A stretch of DNA of 42,375 nt from DATCVA01 sp036567205 (GCA_036567205.1 DATCVA010000035.1:1-42375), one strand, 5' to 3'. Shown: positions 8,522-17,213, counted from the stretch's first letter. Translations and numbers: made by a program. Notes: generated by a model not told the origin, from the letters alone.

Positions 8522-8546
8522 TACAGGTATCCAAAACAGCAGGGTT

Positions 8547-9596
8547 TCAGCAGGTTTTTACTATTTCCCCGGAGTCGAAAACCAGCTGGTTTTCTGGCCA
8601 TTGCAGCGCAGCCAACTTAAATCGCGAGGCTTCGGAACGGCTAACTTTGCGATCACGCCAGCGCGCACCGACTGAAAAATCCACACAAAAGACATTGCGA
8701 TGTTTGCCATGCCATGCGGTGGGTTCAATGTTTTGAAATAATTGCGTATAGCGCGGCATGTTTTCTTTTTTCTGGGGGGTAAACATTCGCCAGTAATGGC
8801 CGATGATGACAGGAATTGCATCGTCGTAATCGTCCCACCAATTTGTGCGGTCTGAAAAACGCCATCGATTGCCTGCAAAGAACGGAGTAGTGGCTTGTTG
8901 CTCTACCCCGGAGGTCAATACTTTCAAGGGGTTCACCATCTGTTGCATGGCTTCGTATTCGGCAATGGCGTGAAGAAAAGGAGGTGGATTTTTTTCATCT
9001 TCGAGCTCGTCGGCCCAACGCTGTTTTTCAGCCAGATAGCGCTGATATAGTCCGGAAGCTTCAGCGGAAGACTGAGCAATGTAGTCCCATACTTTGTATT
9101 GTTCGACAATGGTGCCCACTGGTATGGCGCTTACAGCGGCAATGGCTGCCGGAGTCCAGGCCGCATGTACTACCCGGATATCGTCACGAACCAAAGCAAC
9201 GGGTTGCCGGCGTAAAAAGTCCCTGATGCTTTTGCGTTCAGTGGGTGGGGTACGTCGAAAGGGCGCGTAGTTTTTAAGGTCTTGTTCCAGACGTTCGTCA
9301 AAAAACCATCCTGATCCGTCTTTAATGTCGTCGATCAGTAAGTTAAGTTCATGATTGCCTAAAATCGTATAGGCGTTGCCTTGTTCAACTAGTGATTGGA
9401 CAAGGCGAACAACGCCATGGCTATCGGGTCCCCGGTCCACCAGGTCGCCCACAAAAACCAGTTTTCGATTTTGTGGATGTCGACCGTTGCTGTCGTATTC
9501 CAGATGCCTTAATAAGGAATGCAAAGCGGCTAATTCGCCATGGATATCGCCAATAATATCGAGCGGGTTGTCGGGAAGGGGTTTGACTAAATGCAT
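8547..9596 (-). CDS. Calcineurin-like metallophosphoesterase (PPP/ApaH-like)
   Basis: This 349-residue protein opens with the three signature motifs of the PPP phosphatase family: GDIHGE near residue 17, GDLVDRGPDS near 49 and GNHELN near 83. Later histidines (VVHAAW near 145 and GHYW near 264) complete the two-metal site. The family includes diadenosine tetraphosphatases and serine/threonine phosphatases, and the sequence does not decide between them. The protein is longer than ApaH (about 280 residues), with an extra helical insert around residues 170-230. I chose the ATG giving MHLVKPLPD. The alternative TTG ten codons upstream has no ribosome binding site. It stands between the urease operon and the origin-like region with its own terminator. 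Confidence 0.85.
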   Translation of the reverse strand: MHLVKPLPDNPLDIIGDIHGELAALHSLLRHLEYDSNGRHPQNRKLVFVGDLVDRGPDSHGVVRLVQSLVEQGNAYTILGNHELNLLIDDIKDGSGWFFDERLEQDLKNYAPFRRTPPTERKSIRDFLRRQPVALVRDDIRVVHAAWTPAAIAAVSAIPVGTIVEQYKVWDYIAQSSAEASGLYQRYLAEKQRWADELEDEKNPPPFLHAIAEYEAMQQMVNPLKVLTSGVEQQATTPFFAGNRWRFSDRTNWWDDYDDAIPVIIGHYWRMFTPQKKENMPRYTQLFQNIEPTAWHGKHRNVFCVDFSVGARWRDRKVSRSEASRFKLAALQWPENQLVFDSGEIVKTC

Positions 9597-9832
9597 GTGC
9601 TTTATAAAAACGTAAACAGTGGGCAATTAACTTTGGAGTGCAACCGACTCCGTGCCTGGTTTTCCTTTATACCAAAGTATTTGTTACATGCTCCGGGTTT
9701 TACATTAGCGGTTATTAATTTATTAGCGTTATATCTGTTCGGCGGCGAGGCGCATTGTCATAACCGCTTCGGTTGGCAGCCTTGTGGTTTGTGGATTTAA
9801 TTATTTAAACACTGCGTGCTGTTAGTCGTGTG

Positions 9833-10495
9833 CTACTGCCCGTTTAGCAGCAAACCATCGCGTTCGATGAAGGCTATGACCTCTTTAAGGCCGGTACCAT
9901 CTTTCAGGTTGCACATGACGAAGGGGCGTCCGTTACGCATGCGTTTGGTGTCTTCGGCCATAACTTCGAGTGACGCCCCTACGTATGGCGCCAGATCGGT
10001 TTTATTAATAATCAATAAATCCGACTTTGTAATGCCCGGACCGCCTTTACGAGGAATCTTTTCGCCGGCTGCAACATCAATAACATAAAGCGTCAGATCG
10101 GATAGTTCGGGGCTGAAGGTGGCAGCCAGGTTATCACCACCCGATTCGACAAAGACAATGTCAGCTTCGGGAAATTTACCCAGCATGCGATCGATGGCTT
10201 CCAGGTTGATGGAGGCGTCTTCACGTATGGCGGTATGGGGGCACCCGCCCGTCTCGACGCCCATAATACGTTCTGCGGGCAAGGCCCCTGAAATCGTCAG
10301 CAGGCGTTGGTCTTCTTTCGTGTAGATGTCGTTGGTAATGGCTATTAAATCGTAGGTGGCCGACATATTTTTGCAGAGCATTTCAAGCAAGGTTGTTTTG
10401 CCTGATCCGACGGGGCCGCCAACGCCTACTCGTAACGGAGGCAATGATTTTGTACGTAACGCTGTGGTGGACGAGGACTGGGACGGGGTATGCAT
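9833..10495 (-). CDS. ureG: Urease accessory GTPase UreG
   Basis: This 220-residue SIMIBI-class GTPase hydrolyses GTP to drive nickel delivery into urease. The P-loop is GPVGSGKTTL near residues 27-36. The metal-binding CPH motif is seen in VETGGCPHTAIRED, the switch region in VFVESGGDNL, and the base-recognition NKTD motif near residue 169. It works with UreE, UreF and UreD on the apo-enzyme. It is the last gene of the ure operon, 11 bp after ureF. No strong terminator is visible directly behind it, so some read-through toward the phosphatase gene is possible. Confidence 0.97.
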   Translation of the reverse strand: MHTPSQSSSTTALRTKSLPPLRVGVGGPVGSGKTTLLEMLCKNMSATYDLIAITNDIYTKEDQRLLTISGALPAERIMGVETGGCPHTAIREDASINLEAIDRMLGKFPEADIVFVESGGDNLAATFSPELSDLTLYVIDVAAGEKIPRKGGPGITKSDLLIINKTDLAPYVGASLEVMAEDTKRMRNGRPFVMCNLKDGTGLKEVIAFIERDGLLLNGQ

Positions 10496-10506
10496 GGAAC
10501 AACCTT

Positions 10507-11196
10507 TTAAGAGCGAAAGAGTCGAGAGTACTGGGTCTCGTGACGTGATGAAAGGATCGCGAATTGAGGCGCCAGGGTATAAATTTTGGGCGGATTATGG
10601 GCCGCCCGTTTCAGTGCGTCGTTAATTACATCAGGAATAAGCTGGCGCGCCTGATTTAAAATGCGCTGGCCGGCCATTTGTCCTAAAGGCACTGTTTTAA
10701 TAGCAGCCATAACCTGGTTTTCAAGCCAGGAAAACAAATAAGCCGTTAGTCCGTTTAGCTTGTCGATACCCAGCGTGCTGATGGAAAAACTATGAGCGGT
10801 CGGATAGGTAATACTTTGGTTTTCAAGTAAATATGAACGGGCGTGCGCTTCGCCCCAGTTCAAGTCAGCGGCCAGTTTAGTAAGCGACCAGCCCATTTGT
10901 TCGGTTTCCTGGCGCATTTCCTGGGTTTCCCGCGAAGCGTGAAACCAGTTATTCCAGTGGGTAACGCCAGCCCAGTTCCGGGCGGACCAGTTATCAAACA
11001 ACAAGGCCCAGACAGGCGCTTCGCATTGCCCTACAACCAGGGTCAATTGCTGGGATATCCATTGGTGCGCGCTGGGTTCATCGGTGATGATCTTGCAGTC
11101 TACCGCTGCTTCGAATCCCTGTGAATAACTGTATCCGCCAATAGGTAAAGCCGGTGATGACAGGTGCAGAAGGGCAGCCAGTTGGCCTGCGTTCAT
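10507..11196 (-). CDS. ureF: Urease accessory protein UreF
   Basis: UreF bridges UreD and UreG in the nickel-insertion complex. The typical N-terminal run LLHLSSPALPIGGYSYSQG is present, as is the C-terminal IPLGQMAGQ-like segment (VPLGQMAGQRIL). The length of about 229 residues is normal. I chose the ATG giving MNAGQLAALLHLS, which matches the family's usual start. A GTG four codons earlier is possible, and neither start has a clear ribosome binding site. It lies between ureE and ureG with short gaps. Confidence 0.95.
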   Translation of the reverse strand: MNAGQLAALLHLSSPALPIGGYSYSQGFEAAVDCKIITDEPSAHQWISQQLTLVVGQCEAPVWALLFDNWSARNWAGVTHWNNWFHASRETQEMRQETEQMGWSLTKLAADLNWGEAHARSYLLENQSITYPTAHSFSISTLGIDKLNGLTAYLFSWLENQVMAAIKTVPLGQMAGQRILNQARQLIPDVINDALKRAAHNPPKIYTLAPQFAILSSRHETQYSRLFRS

Positions 11197-11217
11197 AGCG
11201 TGTTGCACTGTGATGTT

Positions 11218-11850
11218 TCAATGTTTATGAGTGTGGTCATGGTCATGGGAATGGTTTTGATCGCCATGCTCGTGTTCATGGTGGTTATGGTTGTGTTCGC
11301 CGTGTGCATGACTATGCCCGGATTTGATCTGGGGAGCTCGTGCTGCATAAGCGGCTTGCGCCAGTGCATAGTCTTCATCGAATGTTTCGTCATGGCCATG
11401 TTTGTGTCCGCCGCCATACGCGCCAGCGTCCGGTTCAAACGGCTGGTTAACGCGTTCAACGTTAACGTTGCCCAGGCGTTGCAGCATATCGACTAATACC
11501 GGGTCGTATTCCAGATGCAAGTAGCTGGGGCCAACCTCTACAAGTACGTGCCGGTTGCCCAGGTGGTAGGCGGCGCGGGTTAATTGCTGGGGTGAGTTTG
11601 CCGTTACCTTGAGCACGGACTCAAGGGCGGCTTCCACCAGGACAAACTGCCCGTCTTCGGCCACCAGTAAATCGCCATGACGCAAGACAGTTCCCTGATT
11701 CAAGACCAGTCCGATTTCCTGGCCATCATCGAGCGTAACTTTTTGACGACTGCGGCGGCGTGATTCGAAAGGCAACACAGCTTTTGGAGCATTGCGAGTA
11801 AGGGCTTTGGCAACGCTGACGCCGTGTAAATGTTTTTTAATAATACGCAT
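11218..11850 (-). CDS. ureE: Urease accessory nickel chaperone UreE
   Basis: This 210-residue protein has the two UreE domains: an N-terminal peptide-binding part with DDGQEIGLVLNQGTVLRHGD and a metal-binding part with YHLGNRHVLVEV and LEYDPVLVDML. The C-terminal 60 residues are exceptionally rich in histidine, with more than 20 His among Gly, Glu and Asp, forming a nickel store. UreE hands nickel to UreG. The gene starts 2 bp after the ureC stop. Tail length varies between species and this one is at the long end. Confidence 0.96.
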   Translation of the reverse strand: MRIIKKHLHGVSVAKALTRNAPKAVLPFESRRRSRQKVTLDDGQEIGLVLNQGTVLRHGDLLVAEDGQFVLVEAALESVLKVTANSPQQLTRAAYHLGNRHVLVEVGPSYLHLEYDPVLVDMLQRLGNVNVERVNQPFEPDAGAYGGGHKHGHDETFDEDYALAQAAYAARAPQIKSGHSHAHGEHNHNHHEHEHGDQNHSHDHDHTHKH

Positions 11851-11852
11851 AA

Positions 11853-13568
11853 TCAGAATAAAAAGTAGCGTTGCGCCATAGGCAGGATTTTGGCGGGTTC
11901 ACATGTCAACAACTTACCGTCAGCCATAACCTGATAGGTTTGCGGGTCGACAGTAATGTGCGGTAGCCAATTATTAAGCACCATGTCTTTTTTGCCTATG
12001 GTGCGGCAACCGTGAATGGTTTCAAGGGTTTTGATCAGACCCAGTTCGTGTACTTTCGGGTTGTCCATGGCGGCCTGGGACAAAAACGTAAGCGACGTTT
12101 TCAGGGCCCTGCCGAAACCGGCATACATGGGACGCGAATGAACCGGTTGGGGCGTGGCAATTGACGCGCCTGGGTCGCCGACCGTAGCCGAGGCAATCAT
12201 TCCGCCTTTAAGGACCATGCTGGCTTTTATGCCAAAAAAAGCGGGCTTCCAGATGACGATATCAGCCAGCTTACCGACTTCTATCGACCCTACTTTATGA
12301 GCAATGCCGTGCGTGATGGCCGGGTTAATGGTGTATTTGGCAATATAGCGCTTAATGCGATGATTATCGGCCCGTGCGCTGTCGCCTTCAAGGGCGCCTT
12401 GTTGCGCTTTCATTTTATCGGCGGTTTGCCAGGTACGCAGCACGACTTCACCTACACGTCCCATGGCCTGGGAGTCGGAACTCATAATTGAAAATGCGCC
12501 CAGATCGTGCAGAATATCTTCAGCCGCAATGGTTTCACGGCGGATGCGGCTTTCAGCAAAAGCAAGATCTTCGGCGATGGACGAGTCCAGATGGTGGCAA
12601 ACCATCAGCATATCCAGGTGCTCGTCGATAGTGTTAGTAGTAAAAGGCATGGTCGGATTGGTGGAAGCGGGCAGAACATTGGGCATACCGGCCGCCCGGA
12701 TAATGTCTGGGGCGTGGCCGCCTCCTGCTCCTTCCGTATGAAACGAATGGATAGTGCGGCCTTTAAATGCCTTGAAGGTGTCTTCGACGAAACCCGATTC
12801 ATTTAGAGTGTCGCTGTGAATAGCGACCTGGATGTCCATCTCGTCGGCAACGCTCAAGCACGAGTCGATGGCGGCAGGTGTAGCGCCCCAGTCTTCATGC
12901 AACTTTAGACCAATGGCTCCTGCAGCTACTTGCTCGATAAGCGGGCCGTGAACGCTGACGTTACCTTTACCCAGTAAACCGATATTTATGGGAAAGGCGT
13001 CTAATGCCGCAAGCATGGAATGGATGTGCCACGGACCTGAGGTGCAGGTTGTTGCGAGCGAACCGGTAGCCGGACCGGTGCCGCCGCCGATCATGGTGGT
13101 TGTGCCGGTAGCCAGGGCTTCTTCGATTTGATCCGGGCAAATAAAGTGCACGTGCGTATCGATTGCGCCAGCAGTGATGATCAGGCCTTCACCTGCAATG
13201 ACTTCGGTAGCCGGGCCCACCACAATAGTGACGCCGGGCTGGATATCTGGATTTCCAGCTTTGCCGATGCCTGAAATCAAGCCGCTTTTAATACCGATGT
13301 CGGCTTTAATGATGCCGGTGACGGCATCAATAATAACGGCATTGGTAATAACGGTATCTACGCAGTCGGCGCTTAAACGCTGACTTTGGCCCATGCCATC
13401 GCGGATCACTTTACCACCGCCAAATTTCACTTCCTCACCGTAGATGGTGTGATCTTTTTCTATTTCCGCCAACAACTGAGTATCGGCAAGCCGGATGCGG
13501 TCGCCAATACCATTAATGCAGGTAGGCCCGAACATTTCTACATAGGCACGCCGTGAAATTGCAACCAT
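11853..13568 (-). CDS. ureC: Urease alpha subunit UreC
   Basis: This 571-residue catalytic subunit hydrolyses urea to ammonia and carbamate. All active-site residues can be placed: nickel ligands H139 and H141 (DTHVHF), the carbamylated K222 (GLKLHEDWG), H251 and H277, the flap Cys C324 with catalytic H325 (VCHHLD), and D365 (SSDSQAMGR). They follow the well-known Klebsiella enzyme with a constant shift of five. The length is normal. The start ATG overlaps the ureB stop (TAATG), so the subunits are translationally coupled. It is cytoplasmic and assembles with UreA and UreB. Confidence 0.98.
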   Translation of the reverse strand: MVAISRRAYVEMFGPTCINGIGDRIRLADTQLLAEIEKDHTIYGEEVKFGGGKVIRDGMGQSQRLSADCVDTVITNAVIIDAVTGIIKADIGIKSGLISGIGKAGNPDIQPGVTIVVGPATEVIAGEGLIITAGAIDTHVHFICPDQIEEALATGTTTMIGGGTGPATGSLATTCTSGPWHIHSMLAALDAFPINIGLLGKGNVSVHGPLIEQVAAGAIGLKLHEDWGATPAAIDSCLSVADEMDIQVAIHSDTLNESGFVEDTFKAFKGRTIHSFHTEGAGGGHAPDIIRAAGMPNVLPASTNPTMPFTTNTIDEHLDMLMVCHHLDSSIAEDLAFAESRIRRETIAAEDILHDLGAFSIMSSDSQAMGRVGEVVLRTWQTADKMKAQQGALEGDSARADNHRIKRYIAKYTINPAITHGIAHKVGSIEVGKLADIVIWKPAFFGIKASMVLKGGMIASATVGDPGASIATPQPVHSRPMYAGFGRALKTSLTFLSQAAMDNPKVHELGLIKTLETIHGCRTIGKKDMVLNNWLPHITVDPQTYQVMADGKLLTCEPAKILPMAQRYFLF

Positions 13569-13873
13569 TAGAGAGCTCCCATAATGTCGCCGTTAAAGCC
13601 GAAAACCTTGCGCTCGCCACTTAATTCAACGAGTTCAACCGTACGTTTCTGGCCGGGCTCGAAACGCACGGCAGTGCCTGCCGCAATATTCAGGCGAAAG
13701 CCTCGCGCGGCTTTTCGATCGAAATCCAGCGCCTTGTTTGTTTCGGCAAAATGGTAATGAGAGCCGACTTGTATGGGCCTGTCGCCCGTATTGATAACAC
13801 TGACTACGCATGTGGTCCGGTCGACGTTGAGTTCGATTTCGCCGGGCTCAGTCAGAATTTCGCCTGGTATCAT
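13568..13873 (-). CDS. ureB: Urease beta subunit UreB
   Basis: This 101-residue protein is the structural beta subunit, with the characteristic PGEILTEPGEIELN start, the GDRPIQVGSHYHFAETN centre and the FEPGQKRTVELV stretch. It packs against UreC and has no catalytic residues of its own. Its stop overlaps the ureC start. Upstream lies ureJ rather than ureA, so the two small subunits are not adjacent as in many other operons. Confidence 0.97.
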   Translation of the reverse strand: MIPGEILTEPGEIELNVDRTTCVVSVINTGDRPIQVGSHYHFAETNKALDFDRKAARGFRLNIAAGTAVRFEPGQKRTVELVELSGERKVFGFNGDIMGAL

Positions 13874-13907
13874 TTTTGTGTCCTGAAAACGAATAGGTTA
13901 CGAGAGT

Positions 13908-14513
13908 TCATGCGGTTAAAAGGGCAACACCGTACGCGGCAATACCTGCGCCGGCAAGACGTGTAAGCCATACATTGCGCTGCTTTAATGTGAAGCCAGC
14001 CGTCAGTCCGATCAAATGCAAGGCAAATGTACTTAGCATGAAGCCGGCGATGAACGCTGCCGCGCTGCCGCCTAGGGGCAACTCAGAGCCGTGGGCCATG
14101 CCATGGAACAAAGCGAAGAAGCCGACCAACGCGGCGCCGGCCCAATTAGGTAATGAAACCCGGCTGGCAACCAAAAGACCCAATACAAGCAACGAAGCCA
14201 TGATAATGGGTTCAATCGCTGGCAAAGCAATACCGGCCATGCCCATGAGTGCACCGATCAATAGCAGGCACAAGAAGCTGATTGGGGTCCAGACCGCAGC
14301 GCGAACATTGTCATGGGTGAGGGCGCTCCAGAGACCGACGGCTAGCATGGCTAAAAGATGATCGACCCCGGTCAAAGGGTGTGCCAGGCCAGACAAAAAC
14401 AGATTGTCGGCAACTTCATGGCCCGGATGTGCAAGTGCGGCGGTGGAAACAAGACTCAGCCCAAGTGCATACGCCATAAATACACCGACGGATTTAAAAG
14501 AGGAAATTGACAT
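13908..14513 (-). CDS. ureJ: HupE/UreJ family nickel permease
   Basis: This 201-residue membrane protein starts with a signal-like helix ending AALAHPGH and carries the family motif HPLTGVDHLLAM near residues 46-57, followed by five or six membrane helices. A second histidine-containing motif (FHGMAHGSELP) lies near 140-150. HupE/UreJ proteins take up nickel for hydrogenase or urease. Here the position between ureA and ureB makes urease the likely client. The gap to ureB is 34 bp, consistent with one transcript. Confidence 0.93.
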   Translation of the reverse strand: MSISSFKSVGVFMAYALGLSLVSTAALAHPGHEVADNLFLSGLAHPLTGVDHLLAMLAVGLWSALTHDNVRAAVWTPISFLCLLLIGALMGMAGIALPAIEPIIMASLLVLGLLVASRVSLPNWAGAALVGFFALFHGMAHGSELPLGGSAAAFIAGFMLSTFALHLIGLTAGFTLKQRNVWLTRLAGAGIAAYGVALLTA

Positions 14514-14630
14514 AGTTAGAGTCCAGAAATAAGCAGGTTATGCGAAAAAAACTTAAATGAGCGTTCGGCTTATAAAGCAACAGGCCTGATTCCATTTTTA
14601 TATCAAACATGCATTTTTTCGGCTTCGCTG

Positions 14631-14646
14631 CCTTACAAAAGTAAGG
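14631..14646 (-). other. Small hairpin in the ureA-ureJ gap
   Basis: A perfect 6-bp stem (CCTTAC and GTAAGG) with an AAAA loop lies in the 185-bp gap between ureA and ureJ. There is no T-tract, so it is more likely an mRNA-processing or stabilising element than a terminator. The rest of the gap shows nothing recognisable. Confidence 0.4.
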
Positions 14647-14698
14647 TCTGCGCTTCGCCTTCGCGTTCATGCCTGATCTGGAAACGGAATGACATGTT

Positions 14699-15001
14699 TC
14701 AAGTAATTGGGTGGTGCACGGTAACCAGCTTGGTACCGTCTGGAAAGGTAGCTTCGACTTGAATATCAGAGATCATTTCGGGAATCCCGTCCATGACATC
14801 GTCACGCGTAAGAATTGTGGTGCCGTAATGCATAAGTTCGGCCACCGTACGACCGTCGCGAGCACCCTCAAGCAGGGCCGCAGTGATTAGCGCAACGGAT
14901 TCCGGATAGTTCAATTTGACACCACGGGCCTTGCGCCGTTCGGCCAACAAACCAGCCGTAAATATCAACAACTTGTCCTTTTCGCGGGGAGTTAATTCCA
15001 T
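14699..15001 (-). CDS. ureA: Urease gamma subunit UreA
   Basis: This 100-residue protein is the smallest urease subunit, beginning MELTPREKDKLLIFTA as in nearly all homologues and containing RKARGVKLNYPESVALI. It contributes to the trimer structure together with UreB and UreC. The gene follows ureD after about 140 bp that include a strong hairpin, and a good AAAGGAAT-type ribosome binding site precedes the ATG. Confidence 0.97.
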   Translation of the reverse strand: MELTPREKDKLLIFTAGLLAERRKARGVKLNYPESVALITAALLEGARDGRTVAELMHYGTTILTRDDVMDGIPEMISDIQVEATFPDGTKLVTVHHPIT

Positions 15002-15125
15002 TGATTTATTCCTTTCTATGAATCACGTTTATTCAAATTTTTATACAGTAAAAATACTGTCAATTAAGCTGAATAACAATCGCTGAGCGGCTTAAAATAT
15101 GAGCCGGTATTTTTGACGACTTTAG

Positions 15126-15156
15126 GTATTTGGAATACTTCAGGTATTCCAAATAC
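15126..15156 (-). other. Strong hairpin at the ureD stop codon
   Basis: A perfect 13-bp stem (GTATTTGGAATAC and GTATTCCAAATAC) with a 5-nt loop contains the ureD stop codon. There is no T-tract behind it. It probably separates ureD from the rest of the operon at the mRNA level, by attenuation or by blocking 3' decay. Confidence 0.65.
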
Positions 15157-15994
15157 GCAAATAAGTGCCTTCTTTTTTTTGCACTAAGGGGCGCAACAGA
15201 GTCCAGAGCTCAATTAGCAGCCGCTTTACATCCTCAACATGCTGACCCAATACCCGGATAAGGCTGAGGCCTTGCTCATTTGCCTGAGGCATATAGGTAA
15301 GGCCTGCACGCACAGTGTTATCCCAAGGCAGCGTTTCGGCAAGTACATCGGTTTGTTCCGAGGTAAGACCTGGTCCAAATGCCCATAAAGTGGCAAGGAC
15401 GGGAAAACCGTCCAGTCCGTTGACGCTGGTGCGCAGCGGGCTTGTTGCACACAGTTCGCCGACATCGAGCCACAAGGGGCGTTGATTAAGAGTCAGCTGC
15501 GTGTTCAGCAGTACCAGACCTTCGTCCCAATGATTTTTCTTGGTGATGCTGCCTAACTGGGTAATTTCCCAACCTATATTGCTTGCGCCGGTGTGCATAT
15601 TTATCTGCGTTGTAATCGCAGCGTTGGCTTGCTCAAAAAAAATATTCTCGTGAGGCAGCCAGTCTAGTCGCGCGTTAGCGGCTAGATTAACAATGACGGT
15701 CTGGGCCGAACGACGGCCATTGGCTTTGTACCAGCGCGTTGCGCCAGGTGTAGTCAGCAATGCATGGGCATCTTGCTTAACATCAATATTTATCTGTAGG
15801 ACATCGCCGCCTGCGATACCGGACGGGGGGTGCAAAATAGTGACATGACAAACTTCGGCACCTTCGGGATAAAGTGCTTTTTGTACAAGCAAAGGCCCTT
15901 CATGTTTGCGCCTGGCCAGTACGGTTTTGTTTGTTCCCTGGCGCTCGAATGAAAGTTCTAGTTTGGCATGCCAATCATTAGCGAGTGCGAACAT
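15140..15994 (-). CDS. ureD: Urease accessory protein UreD (UreH)
   Basis: This 284-residue protein binds apo-urease and recruits UreF and UreG. The conserved HPPSGIAGGDVLQI segment near residues 55-68, TTPGATRWYK near 87-96 and WLPHENIFFE near 120-129 are all diagnostic. It is the first gene of the operon. Its last codons form one arm of a perfect hairpin. The upstream 240 bp must contain the operon promoter. I cannot point to a particular -35/-10 pair or to a nitrogen-control site. Confidence 0.95.
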   Translation of the reverse strand: MFALANDWHAKLELSFERQGTNKTVLARRKHEGPLLVQKALYPEGAEVCHVTILHPPSGIAGGDVLQINIDVKQDAHALLTTPGATRWYKANGRRSAQTVIVNLAANARLDWLPHENIFFEQANAAITTQINMHTGASNIGWEITQLGSITKKNHWDEGLVLLNTQLTLNQRPLWLDVGELCATSPLRTSVNGLDGFPVLATLWAFGPGLTSEQTDVLAETLPWDNTVRAGLTYMPQANEQGLSLIRVLGQHVEDVKRLLIELWTLLRPLVQKKEGTYLRIWNT

Positions 15995-16235
15995 GTATTC
16001 AGGGCCCGTATTATTTTATAACAGATTGATTTAATAATGAAAAATTAAGATTTTAACGTATATCTGTTGTCTTGGTGGCGTGTCTTTAATTCGGATGTAC
16101 GGTTGTAAGACAAAGTGATGTGCGGACGATTGCGCAAGAGTACGACGGGCTGCCTGTATTCCTGCGATATCGGCCGATGGTGGACAAGTCCGTCTGGCGC
16201 CATCCCATCTTTTGCGTAGCCCCTTATAATCAGGC
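15995..16235. other. Intergenic region between ureD and the RIO-kinase locus
   Basis: About 240 bp between divergent genes. The plus-strand side holds a perfect TATAAT at 16225-16230, just before the small upstream frame, as a candidate -10 element. No clear -35 is seen 16-18 bp before it. Minus-strand frames here have no family likeness. Confidence 0.4.
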
Positions 16236-16349
16236 ATGAACCTAATTTTTTTCCGCTCAGTTGCGTTGCTGGCAGCCGCATCTACGCCCCATGTTTCCGG
16301 GGCGCATATTAATTACGCGCATCATGGCCTGCGATTGGCGTTCGCATGA
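16236..16349 (+). CDS. Possible 37-residue leader peptide upstream of the RIO kinase
   Basis: A short frame begins with ATG six bases after a TATAAT box and ends in a TGA that overlaps the kinase ATG (ATGA). The product begins MNLIFFRSVALLAAAS, which looks like a hydrophobic signal segment, then becomes rich in His and Ala. The kinase itself lacks a good ribosome binding site, so coupled translation is plausible. With so few codons and no family match it may equally be chance. Confidence 0.3.
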   Translation: MNLIFFRSVALLAAASTPHVSGAHINYAHHGLRLAFA

Positions 16350-17188
16350 AAGTGCCTAAACGGTTAATACCGCTGCTTGAAGAAGGACTCATCGACGAAG
16401 TATTGGGCCAATTAATGAGCGGCAAGGAAGCAACGGTATACGTGGTGCGCAGCGGCGATTCAACGCGTTGCGCTAAGGTTTATAAAGACGCGAAGCAGCG
16501 CAGTTTCAAACAGGCGGTGGCTTATCGGGACGGCCGCAAGGTGCAAAATAGCCGTCAGGCGCGTGCAATGGAAAAAGGCACCCGGTACGGGCGTCAGATG
16601 CAAGAGGAAATGTGGCAGAACGCTGAAGTCGACGCGCTATACCGGCTTGCCAATGCGGGCGTGCGTGTCCCGCAACCGTATATCTGCACCGATGGTGTAC
16701 TGCTTATGGAGCTGGTCATTGACGAGTCGGGTAATGTGGCGCCGCGACTTAACGATGTTCACCTAAGCGAAGCACGCGCGCTTGAACTGCACGCGCAACT
16801 GCTAAACGAGGTGGTGCGCATGCTGTGCGCAGGCGTGATTCACGGCGATCTTTCCGAATATAATATTTTGCTGGCAAGCGATGGGCCCGTCATTATCGAC
16901 TTGCCACAGGCCGTTGACGCAGCCGGCAATAGCGAAGCCGCGGCCATGCTCGAGCGCGATGTGAATAACCTTGCGACCTATTTCGGACAGTTTGCCCCCC
17001 AACTGCTTAAGACCCAGTACGGCAAGGAAATCTGGAAGCTTTTCGAGGCGGGCCAGCTGGACCCAGAGGTCGCCCTGACCGGCCGCATCGAGGTTGACAG
17101 GCGCCCTGTGGATCTTGATGGCCTGATGCAGGATATTGAAGATTCTCGTCTTGAGGAAGAAGAGCGGGTACGCCGTATGGCTAGCTAG
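16346..17188 (+). CDS. RIO1-type serine protein kinase (PA4780-like)
   Basis: This 280-residue protein has the RIO kinase fold. It shows the ATP-site segment GKEATVYVVRSG near residues 26-37 with lysine K44 (CAKVYK), the catalytic loop HGDLSEYNIL with D168 and N173, and the metal-binding IIDLPQAVD with D185. The RIO1-specific FKQAVAYRDGR follows the lysine. Bacterial members are found mainly in proteobacteria and their substrates are not established. The gene may be coupled to a small upstream frame and ends 25 bp from the convergent lysR gene. Confidence 0.9.
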   Translation: MKVPKRLIPLLEEGLIDEVLGQLMSGKEATVYVVRSGDSTRCAKVYKDAKQRSFKQAVAYRDGRKVQNSRQARAMEKGTRYGRQMQEEMWQNAEVDALYRLANAGVRVPQPYICTDGVLLMELVIDESGNVAPRLNDVHLSEARALELHAQLLNEVVRMLCAGVIHGDLSEYNILLASDGPVIIDLPQAVDAAGNSEAAAMLERDVNNLATYFGQFAPQLLKTQYGKEIWKLFEAGQLDPEVALTGRIEVDRRPVDLDGLMQDIEDSRLEEEERVRRMAS

Positions 17189-17213
17189 GCGGCTTGTCCT
17201 GGCTTGCGCCGAC

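Noticed and set aside
7424..8546. Integrated plasmid origin
   Set aside because: No rep, par or mobilisation gene and no iteron series is found beside it. The boxes are chromosomal DnaA boxes rather than Rep iterons.
9591..9800. Plus-strand frame of 69 residues with a hydrophobic middle
   Set aside because: It has no ribosome site, overlaps the phosphatase start on the other strand, and shows no family likeness. The region more likely holds the phosphatase promoter.
11218..11400. Repetitive DNA in the ureE 3' end that looks like a short tandem repeat
   Set aside because: It is explained by the codons of the histidine-rich nickel-binding tail.
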